Shown: positions 42,101-52,415, counted from the stretch's first letter. The stretch: 64,000 bases of DNA from Bulleidia extructa W1219 (GCF_000177375.1 NZ_ADFR01000009.1:89290-153289), one strand, 5' to 3'. Numbers and translations are program-made. Notes: generated from the letters alone by a model not told the origin.

Positions 42101-43038
42101 TGGCTATCCCCGTTTATCTATTTTCCGGTTTTCTAGATTCTGGAAAAACCACTCTCATTAAAGATACATTTCAAGATGCCAACTTTATGAAGGGATCTTC
42201 TCATACTTTACTGATCCGTTTTGAACAAGGAGAAGTGGAGTATGAGCCGGATTTCTTGAAAAAACATGGCATTGATTTGGTGACATTAGAAAAACATACC
42301 GAAATGACACCAGCGTTAGCCACTTCTTTTCAACAAGATTACATGCCTAACCAAGTATTCATTGAATGTAATGGGACACAATCTTTAGAACCCTTGATTG
42401 CTCATCTTCCTAATGAATGGTTGATTGTTCAATTGTTAACGACCGTGGATACTCAGACCTTTGATTTATATATTAATGCCATGCGCCCTCTCTTATTTGA
42501 ACAACTTCGTTTCTCTGATGTTGTGATATGCAACCGATGCCAAGAAAACACAAAAGCTTCTATATTAAGAGGCAATATCAAAGCTATTAATCCAAGAGCA
42601 ACTATTTATTATGAAGCAAAATTCGGTGAACCGGCCACTTTAAAAGAGGGAATTCTTCCTTTTAATAAAAATGCCGCACTATTGGATATCAAAGATGATG
42701 ATTATGGTTTGTGGTATATGGATGCTATGGAACATCCCGAGGATTATGAAGGAAAATCTATCATCCTTCGTGGTAAATTCGCTCAAGAATTGCCCGGTTA
42801 CCATCAATCCTTTATTTTCGGTCGACAAGCCATGGTGTGTTGTGAAAACGATACTAATTTATGTGGCCTGACGGTTACCGGTGTTCGCATTGACGAAATG
42901 AATTTAGGGGATTGGATTGAAGTGGAAGGGAAATTAACTTGTCTGGATTTAGATCAAGGAAGAAAAACACTTATTTTAAAAGCTGAACGAGTTCAATTTT
43001 ATCATCCACCAAAAGATGAATTTGTGTATTTTAGCTAA
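42100..43038 (+). CDS. CobW-like GTPase fused to a YcgQ-type (DUF1980) domain
   Basis: A 312-residue protein. The N-terminal ~180 residues are a G3E GTPase (P-loop SGFLDSGKTTLIKD) but the CxCC metal motif of its neighbour is absent. The C-terminal ~120 residues (DYEGKSIILRGKFAQELPGY, FIFGRQAMVCCENDTNLCGL, LGDWIEVEGKLTC) match the C-terminal part of the TIGR03943/YcgQ (DUF1980) family, an OB-like domain found with YcgR-type permeases in zinc-linked operons. Fusion and operon suggest joint work with the first GTPase in metal allocation. Confidence 0.75.
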   Translation: MAIPVYLFSGFLDSGKTTLIKDTFQDANFMKGSSHTLLIRFEQGEVEYEPDFLKKHGIDLVTLEKHTEMTPALATSFQQDYMPNQVFIECNGTQSLEPLIAHLPNEWLIVQLLTTVDTQTFDLYINAMRPLLFEQLRFSDVVICNRCQENTKASILRGNIKAINPRATIYYEAKFGEPATLKEGILPFNKNAALLDIKDDDYGLWYMDAMEHPEDYEGKSIILRGKFAQELPGYHQSFIFGRQAMVCCENDTNLCGLTVTGVRIDEMNLGDWIEVEGKLTCLDLDQGRKTLILKAERVQFYHPPKDEFVYFS

Positions 43039-43059
43039 TCCAATTTGGGTTAGCTTTTT
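43033..43059 (+). terminator. Terminator of the CobW operon
   Basis: AGCTAATCC pairs with GGGTTAGCT (nine pairs, one wobble), followed by TTTTT. It overlaps the stop codon. Confidence 0.8.
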
Positions 43060-43074
43060 AATTTGTGCTAGAAT
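43045..43074 (+). promoter_or_regulatory. Promoter of the DUF1275 gene
   Basis: TTGGGT and an extended -10 (TGCTAGAAT) are spaced by 18 bases. The ATG begins nine bases after the -10, so the leader would be at most ~3 bases. The -35 overlaps the terminator stem. Confidence 0.5.
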
Positions 43075-43083
43075 TGAACCCGT

Positions 43084-43746
43084 ATGAAACCAAAATCAAT
43101 CGTTGAAACTTTTATGACCTCTGCTTTGCTGGCTTTTAGTGGAGGGTTGCAAGATGCTTATACTTATAACTCAAGAGCTCATGTGTTTTCCAATGCCCAA
43201 ACAGGAAATATCGTCTTGCTGGCACAAAATTTTATGGAGGGAAATATTCAAAAAGCCCTCACCTATCTTTTACCCATCAGCGCCTTTTTATTAGGAGTTT
43301 TGATAGCGGAACAGCTACAAGGAAAATACCATCCTGCCAAGCGTTGGCATTGGTATGAAATGGTTCTTTTGATCATGATAGGAACTTTATTTTCAGTAGG
43401 GTTTATGCCAGAATCTTGGAATAATATAGCCACCATGTTCGTTTCTTTTTCTTGTGCTATCCAAGTACAAGCCTTTCAAAAAATCCATGGTAACCAATAT
43501 GCCAGTACCATGTGTATTGGTAATATCAAGAGTGGTACAGCAGCTTTTTCTACTTATTTGCGAACCAGAAATCCTGAAAAGTTAACCGTTGCTTTCCATT
43601 ATCTTGGCATTATTCTTATATTTGCTTTAGGAGCCGGTTTCGGTGGCATCTTATCCATTCACTATGGATATCGGGTTATTTGGCTTTCTTGTCTTATCTT
43701 GACCATTCTACTTTTTCGTATTCATCCACATAAAAAGGATCTTTAA
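43084..43746 (+). CDS. DUF1275 (YoaK-like) membrane protein
   Basis: A 220-residue integral membrane protein with six predicted hydrophobic segments (about 10-30, 58-76, 92-110, 115-135, 165-188, 190-210). Family signature: LAFSGGLQDAYTYNSRAHVF and NAQTGNIVLLA, then CIGNIKSGTAAFSTY. The family's transport role is unknown. No Shine-Dalgarno is visible and the promoter is very close, so the mRNA may be leaderless. Confidence 0.85.
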   Translation: MKPKSIVETFMTSALLAFSGGLQDAYTYNSRAHVFSNAQTGNIVLLAQNFMEGNIQKALTYLLPISAFLLGVLIAEQLQGKYHPAKRWHWYEMVLLIMIGTLFSVGFMPESWNNIATMFVSFSCAIQVQAFQKIHGNQYASTMCIGNIKSGTAAFSTYLRTRNPEKLTVAFHYLGIILIFALGAGFGGILSIHYGYRVIWLSCLILTILLFRIHPHKKDL

Positions 43747-43752
43747 GATCCT
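43732..43752 (-). terminator. Terminator of the carboxylesterase gene
   Basis: AGGATC pairs with GATCCT, followed on the minus strand by TTTTT. It sits between the convergent DUF1275 and esterase genes and covers both stops. Confidence 0.65.
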
Positions 43753-45049
43753 AAACAATGACACGTATAAACGGAACCTCTTGTCGATAGGCTTTCCAAC
43801 CATTTTCTGGATTGCCTTTTTTAATGAAATTCATCCATTGATCCAATACAGCATCCCGCAAACGATAATCCCTTCGATCAAATGTTCTCCAAGATTTCTC
43901 TAATGTTCCAAAGGTAAACCATAAATCACTCGAATGGAAGGCTCCCAATTCATCTCCCGGCAATTTCTTTTTAAAGATATACATGTACACAGGAGCTTGA
44001 TTTTGTCTGCTTTCAACCAGATTGAGAATTCCTTGGTATAAGAAAGAAGATTTGGCTCCCTTTCCTTCTTCTACTCCCAAATCATGATCTGTCATACCAA
44101 TTAAAATAGGTACATTCATCACTTCTTGTTTCCGAAATAATTCATCCAAGTCTTTTTCGATCACCAAATGATCCAAGGTAGGCAAAAAAACAAGTTCACC
44201 TGTCTTGTCCGCTTCTTCATACAATTTGCCATAAAGTGATAAAAATTTTTGTGTAGGGATTTTGCGCAATTCTTTCAAACTACGAACTTTCAAAAGTTCC
44301 ATCACCCTCTTGCCTATCTTATACGCTTTTTTCTTGGATTGTAAACGCTTCAATCCATCGTCTATACCGGCACCTGATTGTAAAATGGCTGACGAGATCA
44401 TGCCTCTGGTTAAAGGAGAAGCCAACAAAATCTGACATGAAATAGCCCCTGCACTTTGCCCCATCAATGTGATCCGATCCGGGTCTCCCCCGAAAGCATC
44501 GATATTTCTTCTCACCCAACGAAGAGCATAAATCATATCTAATAAACCTAGATTAGAAACCGAATGTAATGGATCTTCCCTTGTCAATTCCGGGCTGGCC
44601 ATAAAACCAAAAATACCCACTCGATAATTAATCGTTACTAAAATCACATCTCTTGTGACGTAGTTCTTTCCATCCATTGGTAATTCAAAGCCATACCCGT
44701 GATCAAAATCGCCACCATGAATCCATAAAGCGACTGGATACTTTTTATTTTGGTAATTTGATGGTGCCCAAATATTTAGATACAAACAATCTTCTGATTG
44801 TTTTGGCTGTTCTCCAGCATAAAATTCTTTTCCATAAATCGGTAAATCTTTTAAATTTGCTTGTGGGCAGATTGATCCAAACTCTAAAGCATTACGAACT
44901 CCAATCCAATGAGACATCGCTTGAGGTGATTTAAAACGGTTATCGTTAATTGGCGGTTTAGCATAAGGAACTCCTCTAAAAATCATTTGACGGCCTTTTT
45001 GTTCACCACGCAAAATACCTTGTTCTACTTTTATATCAATCGTTTGCAT
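43751..45049 (-). CDS. Carboxylesterase type B (alpha/beta hydrolase)
   Basis: A 432-residue esterase of the type B/para-nitrobenzyl esterase family. Oxyanion hole region ALWIHGGDFDHGYG near 107, nucleophile elbow GQSAGA near 197, and the catalytic His in GAFHSSDLWFTF near 364. At 432 residues it is a little shorter than the ~500 usual for the family, with a short lid region. No signal peptide, so it is cytoplasmic. AAGGAGG precedes the start. Substrate unknown. Confidence 0.88.
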   Translation of the reverse strand: MQTIDIKVEQGILRGEQKGRQMIFRGVPYAKPPINDNRFKSPQAMSHWIGVRNALEFGSICPQANLKDLPIYGKEFYAGEQPKQSEDCLYLNIWAPSNYQNKKYPVALWIHGGDFDHGYGFELPMDGKNYVTRDVILVTINYRVGIFGFMASPELTREDPLHSVSNLGLLDMIYALRWVRRNIDAFGGDPDRITLMGQSAGAISCQILLASPLTRGMISSAILQSGAGIDDGLKRLQSKKKAYKIGKRVMELLKVRSLKELRKIPTQKFLSLYGKLYEEADKTGELVFLPTLDHLVIEKDLDELFRKQEVMNVPILIGMTDHDLGVEEGKGAKSSFLYQGILNLVESRQNQAPVYMYIFKKKLPGDELGAFHSSDLWFTFGTLEKSWRTFDRRDYRLRDAVLDQWMNFIKKGNPENGWKAYRQEVPFIRVIV

Positions 45050-45270
45050 GACATCACCTCCTTGCGTTTTATTATATCAAAAACCGTCAAGAAAAGAGCC
45101 TGCTGACACAAGCTCTTTTCTCTATTTTATGTTTTGGGAGGGAAAAGAAATCATTCCATTTCTTTTTGTCTTCTTGTTAAGACACTTATAATATACGAAA
45201 TAAATGTGAAAAAACCATGGTCATATTGTGAAAAAATCGTGAAATATTACCTAATTTTTCTTTTTCCTAA

Positions 45271-45279
45271 TGGTATAAT
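45271..45279 (+). promoter_or_regulatory. Promoter of tRNA-Arg
   Basis: Extended -10 TGGTATAAT ends nine bases before the tRNA; the -35 is weak. Confidence 0.55.
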
Positions 45280-45288
45280 TACAACGAT

Positions 45289-45362
45289 GTCCTCGTAGCT
45301 CAGCTGGATAGAGCAATCGCCTCCTAAGCGATAGGTCGTGAGTTCAAATCTCATCGAGGACG
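45289..45362 (+). tRNA. tRNA-Arg (anticodon CCT)
   Basis: Acceptor stem GTCCTCG pairs with CGAGGAC, discriminator G. Anticodon stem ATCGC/GCGAT holds the loop CTCCTAA with anticodon CCT, reading AGG. The T-loop is GTTCAAATC. CCA is not encoded. Confidence 0.95.
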
Positions 45363-45495
45363 CTAATTCTATTGTTTCTCTATTGGAAACGGCTTTTATC
45401 TTAACCTTTTTCTTTTTTTAAATTTTTTACAAACGTAAATTCTTTCTTCCTCTTTAACTCATGATATGATGAAATTGTAAGAAAGGATCATTTTT

Positions 45496-46305
45496 ATGCC
45501 TACTGCTCAAAAATTAATTGGTGTCATGGATACGCTTTATATTCCTCTATACGCTCGTATTTATGTTTCTAAGCACTTTCCATCTTTTTTCTATGATACG
45601 AAAGCACTGTCGCTGGAATCATCCATTCCAAATTCTATGATTCAAAAACAATCTAATGAATACGTTTGTATGGCCAGTGCTTGCCGTCAATATGTCTTGG
45701 ATCATAAAATACGCCATTTCTTATCCTCTTTTCCAAACGGGAATGTTGTTTTCTTGGGAGCCGGGCTAGAAACTGCTTACTCTAGATTATCAAACACCAC
45801 CGCTTCTTTCTACCAAGTGGATTTACCGGAAGTCATCCAAATTCGCCAAGATCTGTTGGGATGTGGTATCAATGAACACTTAATCGCAGAAGATATGTTC
45901 ACTCTCCAATGGACGCAATCAATACAACGAGAACAACCCACTTTATTAGTTTTATCCGGTGTGCTTCAGTATTTCCAAGAAGACAAAATCGTTTCTTTCA
46001 TACGTCAATTAAAAATTTCCTTTCCAAAGGGAGAACTGATTTTTGATGCCACTAATCATCAAGGATTAGTCTATGCCAATCGCTATGTCAAAAAAACAGG
46101 AAACACCGATGCTCTGATGTATTTTAGTTTAGATGATCCTCAAAGTTTTTGTAAAAAATGTTCTGTTCACCTAGTCAATGTATCAGGATTCTATACGGAG
46201 GCTTTGAAACTGGGAAATCAATTGAAACTATCTACACGACTATTGATGTATTTTGCTGATCGATGGAAAAGGACTCTCGTTGTTCACATTCAATTGAATA
46301 ATTAA
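45496..46305 (+). CDS. LCM-type class I SAM methyltransferase
   Basis: A 269-residue enzyme of the leucine carboxyl methyltransferase (PPM/LCM) family, which methylates carboxyl or small-molecule groups. The SAM site is VVFLGAGLETAYSRL near residue 85, then YQVDLPEVIQIRQDL with the ribose-binding Asp, and LVLSGVLQYFQED in place of motif IV. AGAAAGGA precedes the start. It is monocistronic with a promoter-like TATGAT upstream. The natural substrate is unknown. Confidence 0.8.
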   Translation: MPTAQKLIGVMDTLYIPLYARIYVSKHFPSFFYDTKALSLESSIPNSMIQKQSNEYVCMASACRQYVLDHKIRHFLSSFPNGNVVFLGAGLETAYSRLSNTTASFYQVDLPEVIQIRQDLLGCGINEHLIAEDMFTLQWTQSIQREQPTLLVLSGVLQYFQEDKIVSFIRQLKISFPKGELIFDATNHQGLVYANRYVKKTGNTDALMYFSLDDPQSFCKKCSVHLVNVSGFYTEALKLGNQLKLSTRLLMYFADRWKRTLVVHIQLNN

Positions 46306-46388
46306 AAAATAATCGAAAAACAGTTGGTAACCATAATGGTTTACCATATATGACACCTGCACAAAACGACTTGGATATATCCTTATAA

Positions 46389-46431
46389 AAAAGACAATCC
46401 CTTAGAGAAAACCTCCTTGGAATTGTCTTTT
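46389..46431. terminator. Bidirectional terminator between methyltransferase and adhesin
   Basis: AAAAGACAAT pairs with ATTGTCTTTT. T runs follow the stem on both strands, so it can serve both convergent genes. Confidence 0.75.
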
Positions 46432-46523
46432 ATTTCATCTATTCATCACTCATGGCTTGAATCATCTAATATACGCATTAAACCATTGAAGAAATAGATA
46501 GAAAGAAGTTTTTTGTTCTTTTT

Positions 46524-49500
46524 CTACTCTGCATACCTTCTACGTCTATACCCGATAAATACCAGTAATGTTCCCGATGTCACCATCAACCAAACGTATA
46601 GAGATATATGACTTCTATCTCCTGTATTTGGTACTCGCGGTTTCGATATAGGAGGTGTCGTCGGTGTTACTTTTGCATTCGTAATCGTAAAGCCATGTTT
46701 CATACTTCCTTCATAGGTGACTTTATACTTCTCTCCATTCATCACAATAGCGTTGTTGTTTTCTCCAACTTCTCTCACCGTATATTGATAGTAATTAATA
46801 CTTCCAAGACCATTTGCTACTTCAAGATTTTTAAATGTCGCTGTCCAATGGTTACCGGCAGTTAATTCTGCCTTTTTGCCCGTACGGATACCATTCTTAT
46901 AGAGTTCCACAACAACTCTATCCGTTGGTGGAACCATAGTATTTCCATTATGATCCTTCCAAACTTTAGTGGTCTTAACTTCTCTTATTGGAGGTTCCAT
47001 CGGTGTCCATGTTTTTTTCTCTTGATTGGTAACTGTCAGACCATCTTTCATAGTACCGCCATAACGAACTCCATACCACTTACCGGCTAACTGTATAGCT
47101 GATCCGCTTTCCCCAACTTCTTTCACGGTGTACTTATGATTTTCACCACCCAAGGTTGCTGATACAGGCAGTTTTTCAAAAGTTCCTGTCCAATGATTCT
47201 CTTCTTTTAAAACAAGCTTTTGACCAGTTGGAACACCATCTTTCCATAGTTCCACCGTTATTTCATTCACCGGTGCTGCCGTTCCATTCAGCAATTCCCA
47301 AGTTTTGGTGACATGAAGATCTCTTGTAGGAATTTCCATCGGTGTCCAAATCAAAGACCAAATGGCATATAGTTCTACATCTTTATTCAGATTTCCTGTT
47401 TTAAAGGTATCTCCTTTGGTATACATGGTACCCTTACCATCTGCTTGTGTGTTCCATCCTTTAAAGAGGTATCCAGGTCTCTTCATCGTACCTGCATCTA
47501 AAACAGTGACTTTATCCGTATCGGCATCATTTCCATCAGCTTTAACAGATGGATAGTACTCATGATGATCTTTCGGTACTTGCCCTGTCACATCAGCATG
47601 ATTCTTATTGTAAATGATCTTTCCATAAACAATCACATCATACTTCGCTTTTACCGTATCTTCCGGAATGGCCTGACTACTGTTTGCTAATGTATTGGTC
47701 GCGATCACTTCACCGGTCATTTTACCTGTCGTCTTACTCTTTACCTTACCACTAGCCTCAATATCAGCCACAGCATTATTCAGCTCCAAATACTTTAATA
47801 CCGGTTTCTCCGTTGGATGATCACTTGTCACAACAGCTTTAGCAGCCGCTTCTCCTGTTTCTTCTCCGACATGCATCTTCACTGTTTCCGTTTTTATCTT
47901 AGGAAGTCGAATCAGTCCACAACCGATAGAATCCAATGGTTTGTCTCTTACCAATTGAGGTAATTTCGATGTTTCATAACTTATTCTGTCAAAATCAGAA
48001 TTTTTAGATTTCAGTATATCTGAATCACTTGCTTTTAAGGTCAGTTTAGTATCACCATTTGGCATCGTGACTTTTATCCATTGACCTTCATCAAGCATAT
48101 AACTCTTTAATTCATATTTTCCATTACCATCCGTCGTTGTACTATGAATCAAAGTATTGGCCGGAATGACCTTATTATGAATGGTTATATCTCGATTTGG
48201 TGAATATAATTCCAATTTGATACCACTTGCTTTCTTTTCACCATCATCAAGCTTTCCATTTTCATTTCTATCCCACCATACATCTGATGAAATAATAGAA
48301 AAATTTCCATAGATATACTTTGCAGGATTGATATAGCCATTTGCCTTATATCCTGTATAGTCAGTCGTTTCAAAAGTTCCACCTATATATGCGTTCAGTT
48401 CATTGGTTGTCGTTTTTCCATCAGTTTTAAGCGGTAACTTAATATTGACCTGACTACCCTTAGGTAATTCGCCCAAATCCAGTTTAACGTGTGTTACTTT
48501 TGACCAATCTGTTATGTTAGCTGCTGATAAGAATGTATTCCCACCATCTATGCTATAACTGAAGTCCTGTTTACCAGGACGACTATCTCCTGTTACAACC
48601 GCTTCACCTGTCAAATACATATCAAACTCAGTCTTCGGTGTTTGAACCGTTGCACTTTGATGAGTATAAGACACTGATTGATTCTTCTTAGGAATTTTAA
48701 TAATGGCTTTATATTCCTTAAGCCCCTCTGAATCCGGAGTTTGTACAAAGAAATCGCCACGCAAATGTTCTCTTTCATCTGGATAGAATTTTTGTGTAGG
48801 AAACTTACTTCCAGCTGTACCATAAACAATATCTTCATATTTCCCAGGGAACATATTGGAACCTACCGCTGCATTTTTCAAGACTGTGACCTGTACTTTA
48901 CTCAAATCAATTCCAAACAGTTTCTTTTCTTTAGTGGCTTTAAGTACCTTCGCCGCATTTTGAGAAAGCTGAAATAAATCTCCTTCAATTTTCGCATAGC
49001 TATAATATTCTTTTTTACTACCATCCAGCTTACTCTCCAGTTGGCTCATATCGTAATAAACCATTCCATATGGATAATGTTCATTTTCTCCCGGAGCTGT
49101 CACACTGGTATATCTAAAACTCTTGAGTGCAACGACTACCTGATCTTCCATGAACTTAAGAGCCTTATCATTATACCAATCATAGTATGAGTATTGCCCA
49201 TAGGTAGTGATCTCACGGATTTTTTTATTAATAGCCTGTCTACCCGCATCCGTTAGTGACATCTTGATCCATACTTTACCATCAGCATCTGTCACCTGTT
49301 TGATTTCCACATTACCGGACGCATTATCATAACCTAAAAACTTACACTTATCGACATCGGCAGAAAATTGTTTATCTTTGATTTCCACATAAGCAGATTC
49401 AGGGATTCCATAAGGCATTTTTCCTGCTTCAGGCATATCGGAATTCATCGCATAGGCATAAGCTTTTGTACGGAAGGTCACCTTTTGCATACTGGTTCCG

Positions 49501-52415
49501 GATTGTGAAATGGAATTGATGGTATCATTTCCCGCATGTTCAATCATGTTATTGGCTGTCTTATTTGTGACAATATAGGTTCTTGTCAAAAGGCCATAGC
49601 GTTGTGGTAATAGTTTGTAATTCCATGTTCGACCACCAAAAGGCTGTCCCTTATTTGAATCATGAATATGATTAGGATCACTACAATGATCGTTATAGTA
49701 TTTACCTTCTAAATTTTGGACGAAGAAATTAGGAACATTGTACCAAGTTCCTTTCTCCTTTTCGATCGTGAGCGGTTTTCCCTTAAAGTCGGTATTTCTA
49801 AGTTCATATTCAATCTTGGAAAATAAGATGGCTTTCCCGGTTTCTTTATCCGCAAATGGTTCAATATTGTATGTTCCCTCATAAGTCAACCTAAGTTTTG
49901 ACAAATGTTCCACATTTCTATCAATACCAAGATCAATTTTTGTGCCATCGGTAATATTGCCAATGTGATATACCTTTTCCGAGCTTTCAGCTCCGGTTGC
50001 ATTATTAGCTGTTTTATAGATGATTTTCCAGCCGCTTAAAGCTTTCATAGCTGTAAATTTTCCGGTCATAAGTCCCGTTTTTTCAGCTTTCGTATCCAAT
50101 CCTTTCAGATTTAAAGTTCCTATTTCTAGATCAATCTTCGGATTTTTGGAGATAGGAGAAAATTCTTTCCTCGTTCCATAATCAAAGAATAGTCTCCAAC
50201 TATCATAAAAAGTACCGTTTTCTGCTTGATTTGGATATAGAATATTTTCTTTTAATCTCTCTTCTGTACTTTCCGCCTGTACCGGTGTGCATTTTTTCGG
50301 TTTTACGGTTACCCAAAAGAAATCATCTTTCGCTTTACCGCTCAGATTATTTGCCGGATTTTTCACTGCCTCGGCAGACTCATCATCGAAATTATCATTC
50401 CCATCCGCATTTACATCAGTTGATTTTGCAGAATACTTCACCTGCAAGTGTCCTGAAGCAGTAGGTGTCACATAATAATCAAACTTACTTTGGGCATGTG
50501 AACGTCGATGAGTGGTAGCATTATAGTTTCCGGCATAATAGGTACTAGCATTAAATGTATCATTATTTAAATGTTCCCAATATACCTCAACTTTAGTGAC
50601 TCTTCCTTTGGAAGTATCAAATTTCACAGTAGGAAAATGATGACCTCCATCCGCCAAATGAACAAAAGAATTCACTTCTACCGTATGTTGATGACCATCT
50701 TCCGTTGTATAAACCACCTTGGCTACTTTATAGGCTGAGCGATCCCATATTTGTGCTGTACCCTTCCAGGCAGTTGGCTGGATTTCTTTTGGAAATTCAT
50801 ACGTTTCAACCGTTGCTCCTGTTTTATTCTTTGGAAAATATTCATTCCATTCTCCATTAGAGTCCTTTAAAATATAGTAATCATTGCTTAAACAAGCATA
50901 GCCTACTTCTGTGTAATGGGCATCGGGCGATACGGCATTAGCTGTATAGAAATTTCCGGAACTATTCTTATAGAGTTGATAACCAGGTCCTGAAAAAGAA
51001 TGAATATCGTATCCGTCTACCATTTGCCCTTTCAAGGTTTTAATCTTGACGCCTTGATCATGATCACTGACAACTACTTCTTTTTTGCCATCTTTTCCAT
51101 TTGGAGTTTCAAAAACAACTTCTGGTGTCGTTGCTTTATATAAAGTATCAGATCCGATATCTTCCACTCCATCTGCGACCTGCCATATAGGTGAAAATCC
51201 GTGTGAAAAAGTTTTATTCCATTTATAATCACTTCCATTATTATAAATAGGCTTTTTAGGAGTCAGGATATAATAGTTACCCTTACCATCACCATCATTT
51301 TTCATCTCACTGATGGTAAAATACGGAGAAAGATCATCATCATATAGTCCATCTCTGGTTCTTAATTTTTGTAAAACAAAATTTCCATCGGCACTGTTCG
51401 TTTTTGGAACAAAAAGCTTAATATGCTTCAGTTTCATTAAAGGAGTATCTCCATCATGTATGGTTCCTTGCTTATAGTAATAATAATCCTTATTGCCTGT
51501 AAATGGTCCACTCATAGGATTAGTATCATGAAAATCGACCATGGCCAAATTTGTTATCTTACCCATTTTGCTGGCATTTAAGTGACGATTTCCGATTACA
51601 TTTGTTTTGGTATCCTGATAATTAACTGGAGACAGACGCCACTTATAGTTAGACGGATTCCCTACACTGTTAATCGGCTCGTTTTTATCTCCTTCGCAGA
51701 CTGTCACATTCAGTTTTGTTTCAAGTTTTCCTTCATTCAACCACTTTTCACATTCTTCATTTGTCAAACTGCGTCTATTGAAAGAAATATTAAAAACCAG
51801 ACTTGAACCACTGCCTAAAGATCCAAGGAAGTTATCGTTGATGTCATATATAATTTTCACAACTTTATCGTAATTTTTTTGTGAAACGGCATCTAATGGA
51901 ATCACTTTACCATTCGCATCCAGCATGGTGATTTTTTTAAACTGTACTCCTTCACTTCCCGGATTAGATAGTTTGAATCCATAGGATGGTATGTCCACCA
52001 CAATTTTCTGGTCACCGAATTCATTGCTGCCATCCGCTTTTACACGAAAGAAAGGGGTGTAATTGATGGTAAAAAGTGTATTTGTCATGGTTGCCAAGTT
52101 ATAGGTGTTCAGTGATGCTCCGGTTCCGTTTGAAGTATCCTTAATCTTATGGCTGTCATCGTAGACCACGATCTTACCATTTCCCATCGGCATTCCTGTA
52201 CTGGAAGATGGCGATCTCTTTGACAACTGTTTGAGTGAAGGCGACGCTTTTGGTTTTTCCGTAGCTGAAACGGGTTTCGCCTCCGATTCTTTGTTTGTTA
52301 CTTTAGCCCGTTCTTCATTTGCCAGAACAATGCTATTTGGAAAAACAGCTCCTAAAAACATCATAAAAGCCAAGAAAAAAGCTGTTACTTTTTGAAATAC
52401 TATTCTTTTCCCCAT
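46524..52415 (-). CDS. Giant sortase-anchored Cna-B surface protein (adhesin)
   Basis: A 1963-residue cell-wall protein. A signal peptide (VTAFFLAFMMFLGAVFPNSI) leads to a Ser/Lys-rich segment. Residues ~60-1400 form several large beta domains like Gram-positive adhesin heads. Near 1440-1520 is an SdrD-B-type domain (VWWDRNENGKLDDGEKKASG). An InlB/Listeria-Bacteroides repeat follows (GYLFKGWNTQADGKGTMYTK), then two Cna-B stalk domains (KTWELLNGTAAPVNEITVEL and KVWKDHNGNTMVPPTDRVVV). The C-terminus has the sorting signal VPNTGD, a membrane span and RRRR. It likely binds host or bacterial surfaces. GAGAGG precedes the start. Confidence 0.9.
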   Translation of the reverse strand: MGKRIVFQKVTAFFLAFMMFLGAVFPNSIVLANEERAKVTNKESEAKPVSATEKPKASPSLKQLSKRSPSSSTGMPMGNGKIVVYDDSHKIKDTSNGTGASLNTYNLATMTNTLFTINYTPFFRVKADGSNEFGDQKIVVDIPSYGFKLSNPGSEGVQFKKITMLDANGKVIPLDAVSQKNYDKVVKIIYDINDNFLGSLGSGSSLVFNISFNRRSLTNEECEKWLNEGKLETKLNVTVCEGDKNEPINSVGNPSNYKWRLSPVNYQDTKTNVIGNRHLNASKMGKITNLAMVDFHDTNPMSGPFTGNKDYYYYKQGTIHDGDTPLMKLKHIKLFVPKTNSADGNFVLQKLRTRDGLYDDDLSPYFTISEMKNDGDGKGNYYILTPKKPIYNNGSDYKWNKTFSHGFSPIWQVADGVEDIGSDTLYKATTPEVVFETPNGKDGKKEVVVSDHDQGVKIKTLKGQMVDGYDIHSFSGPGYQLYKNSSGNFYTANAVSPDAHYTEVGYACLSNDYYILKDSNGEWNEYFPKNKTGATVETYEFPKEIQPTAWKGTAQIWDRSAYKVAKVVYTTEDGHQHTVEVNSFVHLADGGHHFPTVKFDTSKGRVTKVEVYWEHLNNDTFNASTYYAGNYNATTHRRSHAQSKFDYYVTPTASGHLQVKYSAKSTDVNADGNDNFDDESAEAVKNPANNLSGKAKDDFFWVTVKPKKCTPVQAESTEERLKENILYPNQAENGTFYDSWRLFFDYGTRKEFSPISKNPKIDLEIGTLNLKGLDTKAEKTGLMTGKFTAMKALSGWKIIYKTANNATGAESSEKVYHIGNITDGTKIDLGIDRNVEHLSKLRLTYEGTYNIEPFADKETGKAILFSKIEYELRNTDFKGKPLTIEKEKGTWYNVPNFFVQNLEGKYYNDHCSDPNHIHDSNKGQPFGGRTWNYKLLPQRYGLLTRTYIVTNKTANNMIEHAGNDTINSISQSGTSMQKVTFRTKAYAYAMNSDMPEAGKMPYGIPESAYVEIKDKQFSADVDKCKFLGYDNASGNVEIKQVTDADGKVWIKMSLTDAGRQAINKKIREITTYGQYSYYDWYNDKALKFMEDQVVVALKSFRYTSVTAPGENEHYPYGMVYYDMSQLESKLDGSKKEYYSYAKIEGDLFQLSQNAAKVLKATKEKKLFGIDLSKVQVTVLKNAAVGSNMFPGKYEDIVYGTAGSKFPTQKFYPDEREHLRGDFFVQTPDSEGLKEYKAIIKIPKKNQSVSYTHQSATVQTPKTEFDMYLTGEAVVTGDSRPGKQDFSYSIDGGNTFLSAANITDWSKVTHVKLDLGELPKGSQVNIKLPLKTDGKTTTNELNAYIGGTFETTDYTGYKANGYINPAKYIYGNFSIISSDVWWDRNENGKLDDGEKKASGIKLELYSPNRDITIHNKVIPANTLIHSTTTDGNGKYELKSYMLDEGQWIKVTMPNGDTKLTLKASDSDILKSKNSDFDRISYETSKLPQLVRDKPLDSIGCGLIRLPKIKTETVKMHVGEETGEAAAKAVVTSDHPTEKPVLKYLELNNAVADIEASGKVKSKTTGKMTGEVIATNTLANSSQAIPEDTVKAKYDVIVYGKIIYNKNHADVTGQVPKDHHEYYPSVKADGNDADTDKVTVLDAGTMKRPGYLFKGWNTQADGKGTMYTKGDTFKTGNLNKDVELYAIWSLIWTPMEIPTRDLHVTKTWELLNGTAAPVNEITVELWKDGVPTGQKLVLKEENHWTGTFEKLPVSATLGGENHKYTVKEVGESGSAIQLAGKWYGVRYGGTMKDGLTVTNQEKKTWTPMEPPIREVKTTKVWKDHNGNTMVPPTDRVVVELYKNGIRTGKKAELTAGNHWTATFKNLEVANGLGSINYYQYTVREVGENNNAIVMNGEKYKVTYEGSMKHGFTITNAKVTPTTPPISKPRVPNTGDRSHISLYVWLMVTSGTLLVFIGYRRRRYAE

